DNA of 64,000 nt from Emydura subglobosa (Eukaryota > Chordata > Testudines > Chelidae): the NCBI GenBank assembly GCA_007922225.1, contig ML679954.1:24635003-24699002 (forward strand), given 5' to 3'. Each line of letters begins with the position of its first letter. Within the stretch, counting starts at the first letter, position 1. The position numbers were made by a program, and so were the translations under genes. Below, piece after piece: positions 11,740-23,665 of the stretch. The notes below the pieces were generated by a model. The model was not told the origin of the DNA and searched no databases. It worked only from the letters and a program-made list of their open reading frames with translations.

Positions 11740-12158
11740 CAGTTGCTAGACATATAGATAGCTGCATTTGTGATGACTCGAGGAACTGCACGGTGAATTG
11801 CCTGCAGGGTACAAAGGTTGCGGATCTCTCAATACATATAGACATATTTATGTGCAATGTTGGGGAGAAGCCAGTGTTCATAGTTCATGTAGCCACCAAT
11901 GACACAGGGAAAGGTAGAAGGGTGCTCCTGGAGGCCAAATTTAGGCTGCTAGGTAAGATATTAAAGTCAAGGATGTCCATGATAGTATTCTCTCAAATGT
12001 TTCCAGTTCCATATGCAGATCCAATTAGACAGGTAGAACTACAGGGTCTCAATGGATGGATGAGACAATGGTGTAGGGAGGAGAGTGTTAGGTTTATTAG
12101 GAACTTGGAACCTTTTGGGAAAGGAGGGGGCTATACAAAAATGATGAGCTCCATCTAA
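11740..12158 (+). pseudogene. CR1 ORF1 esterase (SGNH-type) region, decayed
   Basis: CR1 ORF1 proteins are known to carry an SGNH-hydrolase-like esterase domain. The frame 11793-12158 shows NCLQGTKVADLS, a decayed form of the 'CLPGA.v.D' block. About 30 residues later comes VHVATNDTG, the GxND block with Gly replaced by Ala, followed by a hydrophobic strand IVFSQMFPVP. A block I remnant ('gtaatgggggaattcagt', equivalent to the G-D-S nucleophile motif) lies upstream at about 11731 in a shifted phase. The loss of a clean GDS and of the Gly in GxND, plus the frameshift, mark it as dead. Confidence 0.75.
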
Positions 12159-12424
12159 ACCAAAACAGAACCAAATTGCTGCCATGTAAAATTAAAATGG
12201 TTTTAGAGGAGATTTGAAACTAAGGGCTCTGGAAAAGCCAACAGATGTGGACAAGCACATGGTTTGGACAGAGATTTTCCTTTGGGGAGGATCTATTAAT
12301 GGGGATTTTCTATAAGCTAATAAAGAGAAGAGGACAGAAGCAGATAAAGTGCAGCTAGGAGATGAAGAGAAACAGTTAAATGAAAGAATCCCATTCAATT
12401 ACATCACAGAAAGGCAAACTGCTA

Positions 12425-13110
12425 AACATTTTCAAATTATATATGTGCTTCTATACAAATGCTAGAAATCTAAATACTAAGGTAGGTGAACTACTGTGCC
12501 TGGCATTAAATGTGGATATTGACATAATAGATATCACAAATATTTGGTGGAAAGATGATAATGAATGGGACATGGTAATAAAAGGGTACCAAATATATAG
12601 GAATAAATAGGAATGACAGATTAGGACTTGCTGGTGGAGGAATGGTATTATATGTGAAAAACAGCATAGAGTCAAATATAGTAACAATCTTAAATTAACC
12701 AAACTGTACCATAGAATCTTCATGAGTACAAATTCAATGCTTGAACAATAAGAGCATAACAGTAGGAATGTACTATAACCACATGACCAGGATGGGGATT
12801 GTGAAATGTTCTGGGAGATTAGAAAGGCTATAAAAAAAGAAAACAATAATAATGGGGGATTTCAACCATCCTCATATTGACTGGGTACCTATCACCTCAG
12901 GACAGGAAGAAGAGAGAAAATGTCTAGATACTATTAAAGACTGCTTCTTGAAGCAGCTAGTCCTGGACCCCACAAGGGAAGAGGCAATTCTTGATTTAAT
13001 CCTAAATGGCACATGGGATCTGGCCCAAGAGGTGAATATAACTGAACCGCTTGTTAATACCTACCATAAAATAATTAAATGTAACATCCTTGGAGGTAGG
13101 AGAATACCAA
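12425..13110 (+). pseudogene. CR1 ORF2 endonuclease domain, decayed
   Basis: The N-terminal signature of CR1 apurinic-type endonuclease is seen in frame 12380-12610. NARNLNTK is followed by DIDIIDITNIWWKDDNEWD and the end GYQIYR, equivalent to 'dIigITETWWd..hdW...GY.lfR'. A degraded middle (12610-12850) keeps a GGGMVLYVKN-like block. The GDFN catalytic motif follows as MGDFNHPHIDW at 12852, and the domain ends with an NTYHKII relic of the S-D-H motif. The catalytic Glu of 'TETWW' appears as Asn. Stops separate the two halves. Confidence 0.85.
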
Positions 13111-14600
13111 AGAACCTCACCACAGTAGCATGTAATTTCAAAAAGGGGAACTACACAAAAATGAAGAAGCTAGTTAAATGGAAATTAAAAGGAACAGTCA
13201 CAAGAATGAAATGTTTGCAAGCTGCATGGCAACTTTTTTTAAAAAACAACATAAAAGAGGGTCAAATTAAATGTATATCCCAAATAAAAAAAATTGTAAG
13301 AGGACCAGAAAATGCCACCATGGCTAAACAACTGAGTAAATGAGATGTTAGTGGCAAAAAGGCATCCTTTAAAAACAGGAAGTCAAATCATACTGAGGAA
13401 CACAGAAAGGAGCATAAACTCTGGCAAGTCAAGTGTAAAAATATAATTACGTAGGTCAAAAAGGAATTTGAAAAGCAGCTAGCAAAAGACACAAAAACTA
13501 ACAGCAATTTTCAAAAGCAAGTGGGGGCCACTGGGTGGTCAACATGCTAAAGGAGCACTCAAGAAAGACAAGGCCATTGCACAGAAGCTAAATTAATTCT
13601 TTGCATGGATCCTCACCATAGAAAATCAGAGGGAGAGTCTCACACCTGAGCCATTCCTTTTAGGAGACAAATCTAAGAAACTGTCCCAAAGTGAGGTGTT
13701 GATAAGAGAAGGTTTTGGAACAAAATGATAAATTAAACAGTAATACGTCACCAGGACCAGCTGATAGTCACACAAGGGTTCTGAAGGAATTCAGAAATGA
13801 AATTGCAGAATTACAGAACTGTGGTATATAACCTATCACTTAAATCAGCTTCTGTACCAGATGACTAAAGGATATCTAATGTAATGCCAATTTTTTAAAA
13901 AGTGTTGAGAGGCAATCCTGGCAATTACAGGTTGGTAAATCTAACTTCAGTGCCAAACAAACTGATTGAACTATAGTAAAAAACAGAATAATCAGACACA
14001 TAGAGGAACACGATTTGTTGGGAAGACTAAACATGGCTTTTGCTAAGGGAAAGCATGCCTCACCAATCTATTAGAATTCTTTGAGGTGGTCAACAAGATG
14101 TGGACAAAGATTATCCAATTGCTACAGTGTACTTGGACTTTCAGAATGCCTTTGACAAGGTCCCTCACAAAAAGCTCTTCAGCAAAAAAGCAGTCGTGGG
14201 ATAAGAGGGAAGGTCTTGGATCTGTAATTGATTAAAAACAGAGGAAACAAAGGATAGGAATAAATGGTCAGTTTTCAGAATGGAGAGCAGTAAATAGCAG
14301 AGTTCCCCAAGGATCTGTACTGTACCAGTGCTGTTCAACATATACATAAATGATTTGGAAAAAAGGGTAAACAGTGATGTGTCAAAGTGTGCAGATGATG
14401 CAAAATTAGTGAAGATAGTTAAGTCCAAAGCACACTGGGAAGAGTTAAAAAAGGGATCTCACAAAACTGGGTAACTGGGCAACAAAATGGCAGATGAAAT
14501 TCAATGTTGATAAATGCAAAGTAATGCACATGGGAAAACATAATCCTAACCATACATATAAAATGATGGGGTCTAAATTAGCTGTTACACTAAAGAACAG
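13111..14600 (+). pseudogene. CR1 ORF2 reverse transcriptase core, decayed
   Basis: Fragments of the reverse transcriptase occur in several phases. Near 13747 is 'tcaccaggaccagctgat' (SPGPAD, for the 'GPDgi' motif). At about 14138 the frame reads DFQNAFDKVPHKKLF, the motif with the first catalytic Asp. Around 14335 it reads FNIYINDLEK and then CADDAKL, a form of FADDTKL with Phe changed to Cys. Many stops interrupt the domain, so no product is possible. The start with NNIKEGQIK-type text (13250) belongs to the linker between endonuclease and RT. Confidence 0.85.
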
Positions 14601-15184
14601 ATCGTGGAGTCATTGTGGCTAGTTATCTGAAAATATTCACTCAATGTACAGCAGCAGTCAAAAAAGCTAACAGAATGTTAGGAACCATTAGAAAAAGGAT
14701 ATATGATAAGACAGTAAATATCCTAATGCCACTACATAAATCCATGGTATGCTCACACCTTCAATACTGCATACAGTCTGCCCCATCTCAGAAAAGATAT
14801 ATTAGAACTGGAAAAGGTACAGAGAAGGGCAACAAAAATTACTATGGGATATGGAACAGTTTCCACATGAACAGAGATTAAAAGGACTGGAACCATTCAG
14901 TTTGGAAAAGAGGCAACAAAGGGGTGATATGATAGAAGTCTATAAAATCGTGAATGGTGAAAAAAAGTTGTATTTGCCCCTTACATAGCACAAGAAACAG
15001 GGCTCACCTGATGAAATTAATAGGCAGTAGGTTTAAAACAAACATAGGGAAGTACTTCTTCACACAATGCACAGTCAGCCTGTGGAACTCATTGCCAGGG
15101 GATGTTGCGAAGTCCAAAAGTATAACTAGGTTCAAAAAAGATTTAGATAAATCCATGGAGGATAGGTCCATCTGTGGATATTAG
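14601..15184 (+). pseudogene. CR1 ORF2 C-terminal region, decayed
   Basis: Frame 14615-14881 contains VKKANRMLGTIRKRI and then LMPLHKSMVCSHLQYCIQ, matching the conserved 'KAn..LG.I.r.......plyks.vrphLeYc.q' block of CR1. Frame 14954-15184 continues with RNRAHLMKLIGSRFKTNIGKY, then FFTQCTVSLWNSLPGDV and FKKDLDK. The two frames are in different phases, so a frameshift lies between them near 14880-14950. A further tail stop is at 15184. Confidence 0.85.
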
Positions 15185-15410
15185 CTAAAATGGTCAGGGA
15201 CATAACCCCATGTGCTGCGTGAACCTAGCCTCTGATTGCCAGAAGCTGGGAGTGGACAACAGGGATATATGGATCACTCAATAATTGCCCTGTTCTTTTC
15301 ATCACTTCTGAAGTATCTGGCATTGACCACTCTTGGAAGACAGGATACTGGGCTAGATGGCCCAATGATCTGACTCTGTCTGGCCATTCTTATGTTCTTC
15401 TGAATAATAG
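15185..15410 (+). mobile_element. CR1 3' untranslated tail
   Basis: Non-coding 3' region following the ORF2 stop. It holds 'gattgccagaagctgggagtgg' and 'gacaggatactgggctagatgg', and ends 'ttcttatgttcttc'. The same text returns at 15890-16045, which identifies a shared CR1 subfamily. Confidence 0.8.
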
Positions 15411-15884
15411 TCTCAGGTCTTTAAAGAACTCAGGATGCATTATTTAGATAGTAGTACAAGGAGATGAGTCTAGTGAAATATAAGATGGATTCACAGGCAC
15501 TAAGAGTTAATTTTATACCCCATTATGATTATAAAGCGCAGACACAAAATTGGGAGTCCAATATAGATGTGAATATCCCCATAATTCAGAATTTTGATAG
15601 ATGTTTATTGTTCAAGCCCATCTCAAATCAGAACAAAAAGTTAATCTGTAGCTATTTGAAGATTTAATATCCTGCCATATTTGTAAAAGGAAAATGGGTC
15701 ACCTTCATTGTGTAGAAAGTGAAGCTGAACTCTTCTCAGGAAAACCAGCTGGAATAGTAAATAGTGACTCTAAAGTCCCAAGTGGATTAATATCATGCTA
15801 ATTCTGACATGGAGGTGCTGATCCTGTTATTAATCCTGTTTTGTCTGCTCTTCTAACAGAAGACCACTGCTTGTTTGAAAACCT

Positions 15885-16050
15885 CTTCTATGTTGCCAGA
15901 AGCTGGGAATGAGCAACAGGGGATGGATCACTTGATGATTACCTGTACTGTTCATTCCCTCTGACACACCTGGCATTGGCCACTCTCGGGAGACAGGACA
16001 CTGGGATAGATGGACCATCTGCCATGCTTGGTCAGACATTCTCATACATT
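15885..16050 (+). mobile_element. Second CR1 3' tail of the same subfamily
   Basis: It reads 'tgttgccagaagctgggaatg', 'caacaggggatggatcac', 'ggcattggccactctcggg', 'gacaggacactgggatagatgg' and ends 'gtcagacattctcatac'. This aligns along its full length with 15235-15405. It is a short, severely 5'-truncated insertion about 650 bp downstream of the first tail. Confidence 0.8.
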
Positions 16051-16057
16051 CATTTTT

Positions 16058-16325
16058 AATATAAAAAACCAGAGTCCTGTAGCACCTTAAAGACTAACAA
16101 ATTTCTGCAGGCATAAGCTTTCGTGGACTGCAACTCACTTCGTCAGATGCATGAAGTGGAAATCACAGATAAGAGGTATATATATATATATATCCAAGGG
16201 TAAGAAACATAACAATGGGGAGGGCAAGTGCTAACAAAGTCAGTTCAGTTAGGGTAGATGAGGCCTATTCACAACCATTGCTTAGAAGGTTGATTAGAAG
16301 GTGAATCTAATAGTACCTGACATGG
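16058..16325 (-). mobile_element. Turtle dispersed repeat with 'ctttcgtgg' core (possibly Penelope-like)
   Basis: The plus strand reads 'ccagagtcctgtagcacctt', 'aaagactaacaaatttctg', 'cataagctttcgtggactgc' and 'acttcgtcagatgcatgaag', then a TA microsatellite (16175-16194). This is a very common repeat in turtles and other reptiles. In reverse complement, 'ctgacgaagtgagtt...gaaagctt' matches the related element at 51515. I suspect a Penelope-type retroelement 3' end but cannot prove it from sequence alone. Confidence 0.6.
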
Positions 16326-17650
16326 TATATCTCACATGAATTATTATTATTATTGATTATGATGTATTGATGTTAAATAACATAATAAATGCCCCCCCAC
16401 CCCAGAATCCAGCTAGTGTGACAGCCTGATCCAACAACGTGCAAAGTGTCTACCAACTCTTCCCATTTAACTTCAATGGAAATTGAGAGAACTCAGATAA
16501 AACTCCATTCAGTTGAGGTCTAACTAAGCAGCCACCAACAAAATTATAACTCAATCCTGCAATTCATTACATGTACATGCTTCCTCTTGATGTCTATACA
16601 AGTTTTTTGTGTGTGCAAGGATTTTTGAGATGTTCTGAGTGCCTTCTGAGAACAGGTAAGCATCTTCTTTTTCCATATCTTATCATCACAGCAAGTTCCT
16701 CAGCTACTCATAAGATCAGGCGCCAATAAAAAGAATGGGGACAGGGTGGAGTGGGACTGGTGGAGAGAGAGTAGAACTCAAAAGCACCACAAATTAGGTG
16801 AGTTATATTGAAAAACTAAAGCCAACCCCAGAATCACAGTCTTTGCACTAGAAGTAATGATGTATAAAACTAGTGAATCTTCTTAACAGTACAGCACAGT
16901 TACTCAGCACATGCTATCAAGAAAATATATAGGAGGAAAACCATGTACATATTGGGACTGTAAAGTCTGATAATTACACTGCACCAAATGTTAATCATAA
17001 AGGTGTAAGCATTGTGACAATGGAAAAAGGTATACAGTTAAAAAAACCAATCTCATCCCCACATATGCAAAAGAACCCATACTTCTAGGATTATTCTTTA
17101 TGAAAAGGCTGCTTCTTAACAGTGGTGTACTAGCCCCACAGTTCCAGAACTCTTTTTGTTTTAAAAAAATATTAAAATGGTGCAAGCACATACATTCTCT
17201 ACCAAAATATCAAGGGGCTGCCAGGCTTGTGCCTACATTTTAGTAGCAAATTAGCTGGTTCCTATGGCTTACGTAGAGAGGTTGTAAAAACTTTGATGTC
17301 ATTACCCTTCCCTCCCAGGGCAATTATTGCCTTTTTCTTTAAGTAGAATATGTTGTACACATGAGCTAGTTTTAACTTTCTTAACTTCCTCACAGATCTA
17401 CCTCAGGTCCTTGTCAAGTAGCTAATATTTTTCATTATTATTCAAGCTAAAGTATAATTTTTACTTAGCAGGATACTAGCATCAAATATGCACATAATGA
17501 AGGTTGCTATTAATTTTGCTCTGATGACATGATGGACAAATCTCAACAGTTTCTGTTCTGTTTGTTAGACACCACCACTCCCTTTTTTTAATTTTTTTTT
17601 ATGTTGAACAGCCTAAAGCAGTAAACAAAGTACAGCTTCACTCTAGCTAC
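16326..17650. other. No gene recognised
   Basis: AT-rich sequence. A degraded 'gcctgatccaacaacgtg...cttcaatgg' phrase at 16430-16485 resembles the small inverted-repeat elements elsewhere in the window. Confidence 0.35.
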
Positions 17651-17810
17651 TTAGGCAACAATTCAGGGCAGCAGTTAAGCACATGTTTAACTTTAAGCAT
17701 GTGCTTAAGTCCCATTGGTCAAATGGCACTTATACATGTGCTTTAGTGGTGTCTTGAATAGCACTGGACCGAAGTACATGACTAGGTGTTTTCCTGAATT
17801 GGAGACTTAG
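17651..17810. mobile_element. Small inverted-repeat element (families C-like)
   Basis: 'caattcagg' at 17659-17667 is inverted as 'cctgaattg' at 17793-17801. Inside lies the palindrome-rich phrase 'aagcacatgtttaacttta' followed by 'agcatgtgcttaagtccc'. The text type ('gtgcttaag...cctgaatt') is widespread in turtle DNA in my experience. No coding capacity. Confidence 0.45.
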
Positions 17811-18224
17811 CTACTTGGACTGGAAGTTAATGTTTTATAATAGAAATTAATTTGGCCGTTTGAACACAATTAGTTCATGGTCAGTTGACTTTGATTCCCC
17901 TATATCCTCCATGTTTCTGATTCTTTCCTCCTTCTAGTCAATATTAAGTCCAACATTGATTTATCTCTAATTTCATTCTCATCTTTAATGTGATATACAA
18001 ATAAACAAAAAATGTCAACTGCTTCATCCTGATTTACACTTCTGTAGCAGGTACCTGATGCCTATTTCAATCTATTATTTACTCCTTTTATTCCAATACA
18101 TAAAATGTCATTGTTATAAAAACAATTCCCTTAATTTTCTCTTGGTATTTATGTAAAATAAAATACTTTCTTCTCTACCATACCTTGGGCCAAACTTGGT
18201 TTGATTATAACTAAAGTTGGTTGG

Positions 18225-18600
18225 AAAACAGAATTTCTGTTTGTGGGAAATTCCAAAATTTTAAAATTTATTTCTATTATTTTTGTAACTAAAATGTCAA
18301 AATTTTCTATGAAATAGAAATTTCCAAAAAAAATCAATCCAAAACACTGAAAGAAAATGTCAAATATATAATATAATATAAAAGTAGAATCTAAATTACT
18401 CAAAACAATAGTTGAAACAAAATGTTTTTACTTTATCAAAATTACATGTTTTGACTTTATTGAACAGATATGAGGAAAAAGTTTCTTCCATTGAAAAGGT
18501 CTTCAAAATTAGCACATTCCCATGAAATGTTTTGATTTCAACAACAAAAATAAAATAAATATAAATAAATAAAAATTGACTAGCTCTAGTTATACCTATG
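18225..18600. repeat. AAAATTT-rich dispersed repeat
   Basis: A long run of 'gaaattcc', 'aaaatttta', 'aaatgtcaaaattttc' and 'gaaatgttttgatttcaac' words. Same texture as 3325-3525 and 46020-46300. Class unknown. Confidence 0.35.
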
Positions 18601-21600
18601 CAACCCCATTACCAAATCCTACACTGGCTCAGGAGAGGAGTGTGTTTAATGACTAAGGATGCTTTCCTGAATCAGAGCCCTTATGCCATATGTAACCTCT
18701 TTGGCTTCAGAGTTCCACAGGAGTAACCAAATTCAGTATTTCATCCCTGGGAGCTATGATAATGAACATTCTGGTAATCTGATTTAGCATAGCACCTTTC
18801 CGTTAGGTTTTCATTCCAACAGCATCACCTCAAGCTCTTCCTGTTTGTTGCCCAGGTGACTAAGGAATTTGAGAGAAAATAATCTCATCTTGCTCACCAG
18901 GCCCATGTTCCCAAATCTTCAGAATTTTTAATCTCATGCTGGCCAGTGTGTGGACTTCTAACATGTTCTCTTGTGAGGCAAAAGAAACACTGTAAACAAT
19001 GCACGTGAGTGACTGTAATAAAGATGAGCAACTGCTGAACACAGAAAAGAAGAATGAACTATACGTTGCCTAGGAAAGTTACCCTTGTACCTTGAGTAGC
19101 TCAGAGAGCATAGATCATAAATGAAAAGCATCTTTCTGAATGGTCAGAAGCTAGAGCTAAAGGTTTATATATTAAAAAAAAGCAACAGGAACTAAAATAT
19201 GTTTATTTTACTAGCTCTGCTGTGCTCATAATTGATATGTGTTTTAGGAAAAAAAGAATAGAACCACTGAAATTAAAGCAATGAAACATACCACGCAAAA
19301 TAATGTGATTCTTTTATACGCTCGTATGCCACTTTTTTGTCCTTTATGGTACTCTACAGTATATATTTAATTAAAATACTATCCAGTGAACTCTGCACTT
19401 TGCCCTATTTTTATCTACCTCCATTTTTAATGCAAGTTGATGTTGCCTCCTCTTCCCCCCATTACAATATCTGTGATGTCTCCAGACTCTAGCCTGCAGT
19501 TATTCAGGTAATATTTTTCTCTTTCATGACCTTTTAAAGACTTCATAATGTCTAAGCATTATATCTTGTAGGCATTAGCACAGTCAAGTTGCTATACACA
19601 TTAAATTTCCTTGTCTATCTTTAAATCTTTCCCTTCAGTACCGTCCTAAATCATGATCCTAATACCTGTAAGGAGATGGTGATTAGTTCAAACAATTAGT
19701 ACCTCTTATTTTCCCTTGCTTCTAGCAATAATTACTGAGTCACATATTTGATTCATAACATTAGGTAAAAAGATATCATGATTTAATTTTTAGTCCTAAA
19801 TGATTCAGGCCTATACTTCATTCCATGGTCTGTCACCATTAAAAATTTTAACCTCTTGGGAAGCAAGGCACTGCCATTGGGATGAGATATTATATCAATT
19901 ACTGTTACAATGTCACATGTTGAGCTTTCATTCTGTGGTGAATGAGCTGTAAATAATCATCAACAATCTGTTCCCTGTGTAAATGATTACTCAAATAAGG
20001 AAAAATACTCCCTCTGAAATTTATAAACTTGAACATGAAGAATGGTATATTCTCATTAACAGGCAATGCCAGCATTGTGACTTCATATTAGAAAACAATA
20101 CATACCGATTCTCGAGATTTGTTGCTTTTTAAATCCTACTGTAGTGTTAGAATGTTGAAAGTACAATGAGCACTCATATACACAGAATGGGCATGGGAAA
20201 ACCCCAGAAATGTCATGATTCACAGATGGATTGGATAATCTAGCAGTTCCAATGCTTAAATGAAATGTATTCAAACTTTCTCACCTTCTTGAATCTGCTG
20301 AATTAGACTGCAAGCTTCACAAGAACATGCTCTCTTGTGTAATTTTCTGCTACTAGTTCAGCTAGAAATACCTCAAGAATGGAGTTATATTTTTGGCCAT
20401 TTAGTCCTGTTCAGAAGTGAGGAAGTGATCAAAAAACTAGAAATATTATTGAAAAATTTAAGAGAACATTTCAGAACATCAAATATTTGATTGTACAAAT
20501 AAAGTGAAAAAACTGTCTAGAACATATTATATTTCATAAACACTTCATTCATCTTGAATGAATTGTCCTCTCTTACCCATCCCTCTGAAACAGTAAACAT
20601 TGGAATAGGTGGATAGGACAAGGAATATTGGCCTTTGGCATAGGGCAGGTGACTGTGGTCAGGAAATAAAGTTCACTGGTTTACTAACACTCCTGAGAGT
20701 CACAGTTTATTATATCTCCCCAGCAAACACATTTTTATTGTCTTGTAATTGTACACCAATGTTCCTATTTCTCACCTACTACCAGTCACAATCTGTTCAT
20801 GCTTCCTTCCAGATCTATGGTGATGGAAAGTTCTCCAAGTATCTGATGTTGGCAATCATCTGTTTGCCTATCTACCTAGATACGTCTATAGCCTGTATTG
20901 CTCTAGAATTGGAGCTATCCAGAGTATGAAAATTTGGGATGACCCAAGGGAGCAAGATATATACCTATTCTTGAAAAACTACACACACATGTTAAAGCTA
21001 CAAATAAATGCCAGAAAAGGAGTAGTCAGTAATCAGTAGGTCTCACTGGGCCATATTCTATGGATGTTTTTGTGTAAATCAGGAATAATTCCACTGACTT
21101 CTGTGAAGTTACTCTCAGTATATACATCAATGTACTGGTACATGAACATATACTTTAGGCAATGACCTTGGGATCGTTACAAGGTCATACGTTTACAGGC
21201 CTGCATAATTTCCTCATTGTGTTAGCCACAAATAGGTTTTTCTTCTCCCCTAAATTTCACAACCTAATTCTTAGACTAAGAGCTTCCTGGGAAAATCCCT
21301 CAATTCTTCTATGTCATAATAAATTATGTTAAAATTAAAACAGATGTTTTTAAGATGGATAACAGATCATTTCCATTGTATAACCCATTAACTTGACTGG
21401 TAATGGACCATGGAGTCGATGTGAGTTAAAGAATAGTTCGGGGCCTTTGGATTTCCAAGCAAGATTGGGCTAGAAACATTGCAAAAAAGTTACTGTCCAC
21501 CTCCAGAAGAGATTTTGTCAGTCAGCAGTGCCTAATGGTTAATTAATGAACTATCACTAACAAAAGCTAGTGGGAAATCTGATTGTCCATTCTACATGGA

Positions 21601-21876
21601 ACAAATAAGACTACTGAGAAGAGTAATGGCTGTTGGAAGGATGGTGGTGGTGAAATGTTGTTATGTTTAAGCATTTGAATGATCAGTTTCTGTATATATT
21701 TATATGCATGGCATTTTGGATGATGATACTTTATGAGCCACTGCAAGCTTTTTTGTTCAGATAGACTCCCTGATAGTGTAGATTACAGTAAAATGGCTGG
21801 GCATGGAGCTAGCTAACTGCAATTCCTAATATCAATTGTTTATTTAGTCATTCTATGCATATATCACTGTTCCCTT
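18601..21876. other. No gene recognised
   Basis: AT-rich sequence. The 106-residue frame at 20609-20929 and others lack motifs. A 'gggccatattctatgg...tgtaaatcaggaataattccactgacttctg' phrase at 21050-21110 matches the palindromic family best seen at 47840-47916. Confidence 0.35.
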
Positions 21877-22365
21877 TGTCTTCCCCTCAGGAGGAATCCA
21901 TAGGGCTAGAACCTGGTTCTTCAAGTTCCTGATGACTGCCACATCCACACTGCCACCCAACAGCTCTGAAAAGGTAGAGATCATTGGGATGTGAGTCTTA
22001 TGGTGCCAAGCACCACTGGATGTCCTGCTTACAGAGGCCCTGATTGGTGGAACCTACTGCATTCCCTGATTAGCCCAGTCATACTATTTAAGACCTAGGG
22101 GAAACACCTGGAGACTGTCTGTGCAACAAAGTAAAACCCTGACCTGCTCCTGAGACAGACTCTGACTTGTTCCTGCTTTCTTACCTTATTCCTGGTCCCT
22201 GTTTCCTCACATTATTCCAGCCCTGTCCCAACCTCATTCCTGCCTCAGACCTAGTTCTGCTCCTGCCTTCCTTGACTCCAGATAACTTGGTTCTGACCCT
22301 TGGTTCTATTTCCTGACTCCTGCTCCAATCATTAGGCCTGATCGCCCACACCCCAATTCCTGACA
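21877..22365 (+). mobile_element. Solo LTR (489 bp)
   Basis: The element starts TGTC and ends GACA, as LTRs do. It is flanked by 'tccctt' (21871-21876) and 'tccctc' (22366-22371), a 6-bp target duplication with one mismatch. A TATA-like 'tatttaag' lies near 22085 and an AGTAAA poly(A)-type signal near 22130, in the order U3, R, U5. The U5-like part is C/T-rich with repeated 'ttcctg' and 'cctgactcc' words. No internal retroviral genes flank it, so it is most likely a recombined solo LTR. Class (ERV or Gypsy) not determined. Confidence 0.55.
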
Positions 22366-22374
22366 TCCCTCTTT

Positions 22375-22527
22375 AAAAAAAAAAAAAAACCTGCTTGTTT
22401 TATCTTGAACCCCATCAGTTCAGTAAAGAACTTAAGCATATACTTAACTCATCTCTGTTGGTCATCATGGACTACCTAGATAACCCAGTGTCTGGAGGAA
22501 ACTGTCTATTATTTTTTTTTTTTTTTT
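22375..22527. repeat. Poly(A) and poly(T) tracts
   Basis: A run of 15 A at 22375-22389 follows the LTR directly. A run of 16 T lies at 22512-22527. The opposed homopolymers about 120 bp apart can pair. No retroposed gene copy is visible between them. Confidence 0.7.
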
Positions 22528-23604
22528 GTGTAGAACAATACACAATATTAGCACTATGTCTTTTAGTTATCAACAATAGGTTATTTTATTATTACATTTC
22601 CTCAAGGCTACCCAGATGACTAAGTTTTTTCATTTCTGTTCTTTTCTTCCTGGAGAATTAAAATAACATTAAAAAATGGCCCTTTGGTTGACTGCAACAT
22701 AAAACAGTTCTTAGCATTAAAGACATTAAACAAGTAGTAATCAATAATTATATTAAAGTAATGCTCCTTACAATAAGCCAAGTTCTAGTTTTTGTTCTTA
22801 GCAGACCACAACATAGTTAAAGATATGACATATAATTAAGAGTTAGTTATCATAAAATAATTTAGACTTGTACGTGTGGGATATGCTCTGAAATAAAAAG
22901 GAGTAATCTAGTTTTGAAGAGAAAGCAAGCTAGATATTCTCTGATTGCAAAGTAAGCTACATATTGTGTATAGACGGTTTACATATTGTGGCTAATCGAA
23001 AGCGAAGCAAATAATTTGCAATTCATTTATTCAACTAATGTACATTTTAACTTCTTTTTTCAACTCATAGAACTTCTGATCAAGATTTTAATCTATCCAA
23101 ATTCAAATACATTTGAAGAACAAATGTAAGTCTCATATCAATTTTTGTATACAATTAATTGCTCACAAACATTAAACATTCAAGATGTGTCTCCTAGTCT
23201 GAATTAGTCATATAAGTCACATAGCATAGTTTCTATACTCTGAATGGATGAGTATGCAAGCACTTCTACCACTAATATATGTAAGGGCTCATTTAAGTTT
23301 CAGTGTCTATATATTATCATGCTTATGACTTTGGTATTCAATTTCCATTAACATTTGTGCCTACGAAACTCAGCTTCTCAAATATTCATGCAAGCTTCCT
23401 CGCTGCTTTGCTAATGCACTACAATACTGATTGATAACTTTTTGTATTACATCCTGTAGTTCCATAAAGCAGAAGTTGTCAATGAAGCGGATTAGTGTGA
23501 TACAAGCAAATTCATTTGTACTGATGACCTGAGGTAGGATTTAACAAACAGAAGTCTCACTTTCATGGGGTTTATAATGGTGGAAATCTGTTGACTTGAA
23601 CTGA
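22528..23604. other. No gene recognised
   Basis: AT-rich sequence without a repeat or exon I can name. Confidence 0.4.
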
Positions 23605-23665
23605 ATTATTGGGTTAGACCAGATAACCTTTATGGTCCCTGCTAACCCTATGGTTCTATGATTAT
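23605..23665 (+). mobile_element. CR1 LINE 3' end, very short
   Basis: The text 'ttagaccagataacctttat', 'ggtccctgctaaccctat' and 'ggttctatgatt' is the characteristic last 60 bp of CR1. It is 5' truncated to the 3' end only. Confidence 0.75.

Larger units (their letters stand above)
11500..15410 (+). mobile_element. Long decayed CR1 LINE (ORF1 esterase region to 3' tail)
   Basis: A near-continuous CR1 retrotransposon relic of about 3.9 kb. Its parts come in the expected order: ORF1 with an esterase-like region, then the apurinic-type endonuclease, reverse transcriptase, C-terminal region and 3' untranslated tail. The tail ends with 'gggctagatggcccaatgatctgac' and 'tggccattcttatgttctt', typical of turtle CR1. 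Every coding part is broken by stops and frameshifts, so it cannot move. The 5' edge near 11500 is approximate; upstream ORF1 text may begin slightly earlier. Parts are listed separately. Confidence 0.9.

Noticed and set aside
12451..12846. 131-residue minus frame
   Set aside because: It is the antisense shadow of the CR1 endonuclease region.
20609..20929. 106-residue plus frame
   Set aside because: Mildly hydrophobic but without a coherent membrane or domain pattern and without nearby splice or promoter evidence.
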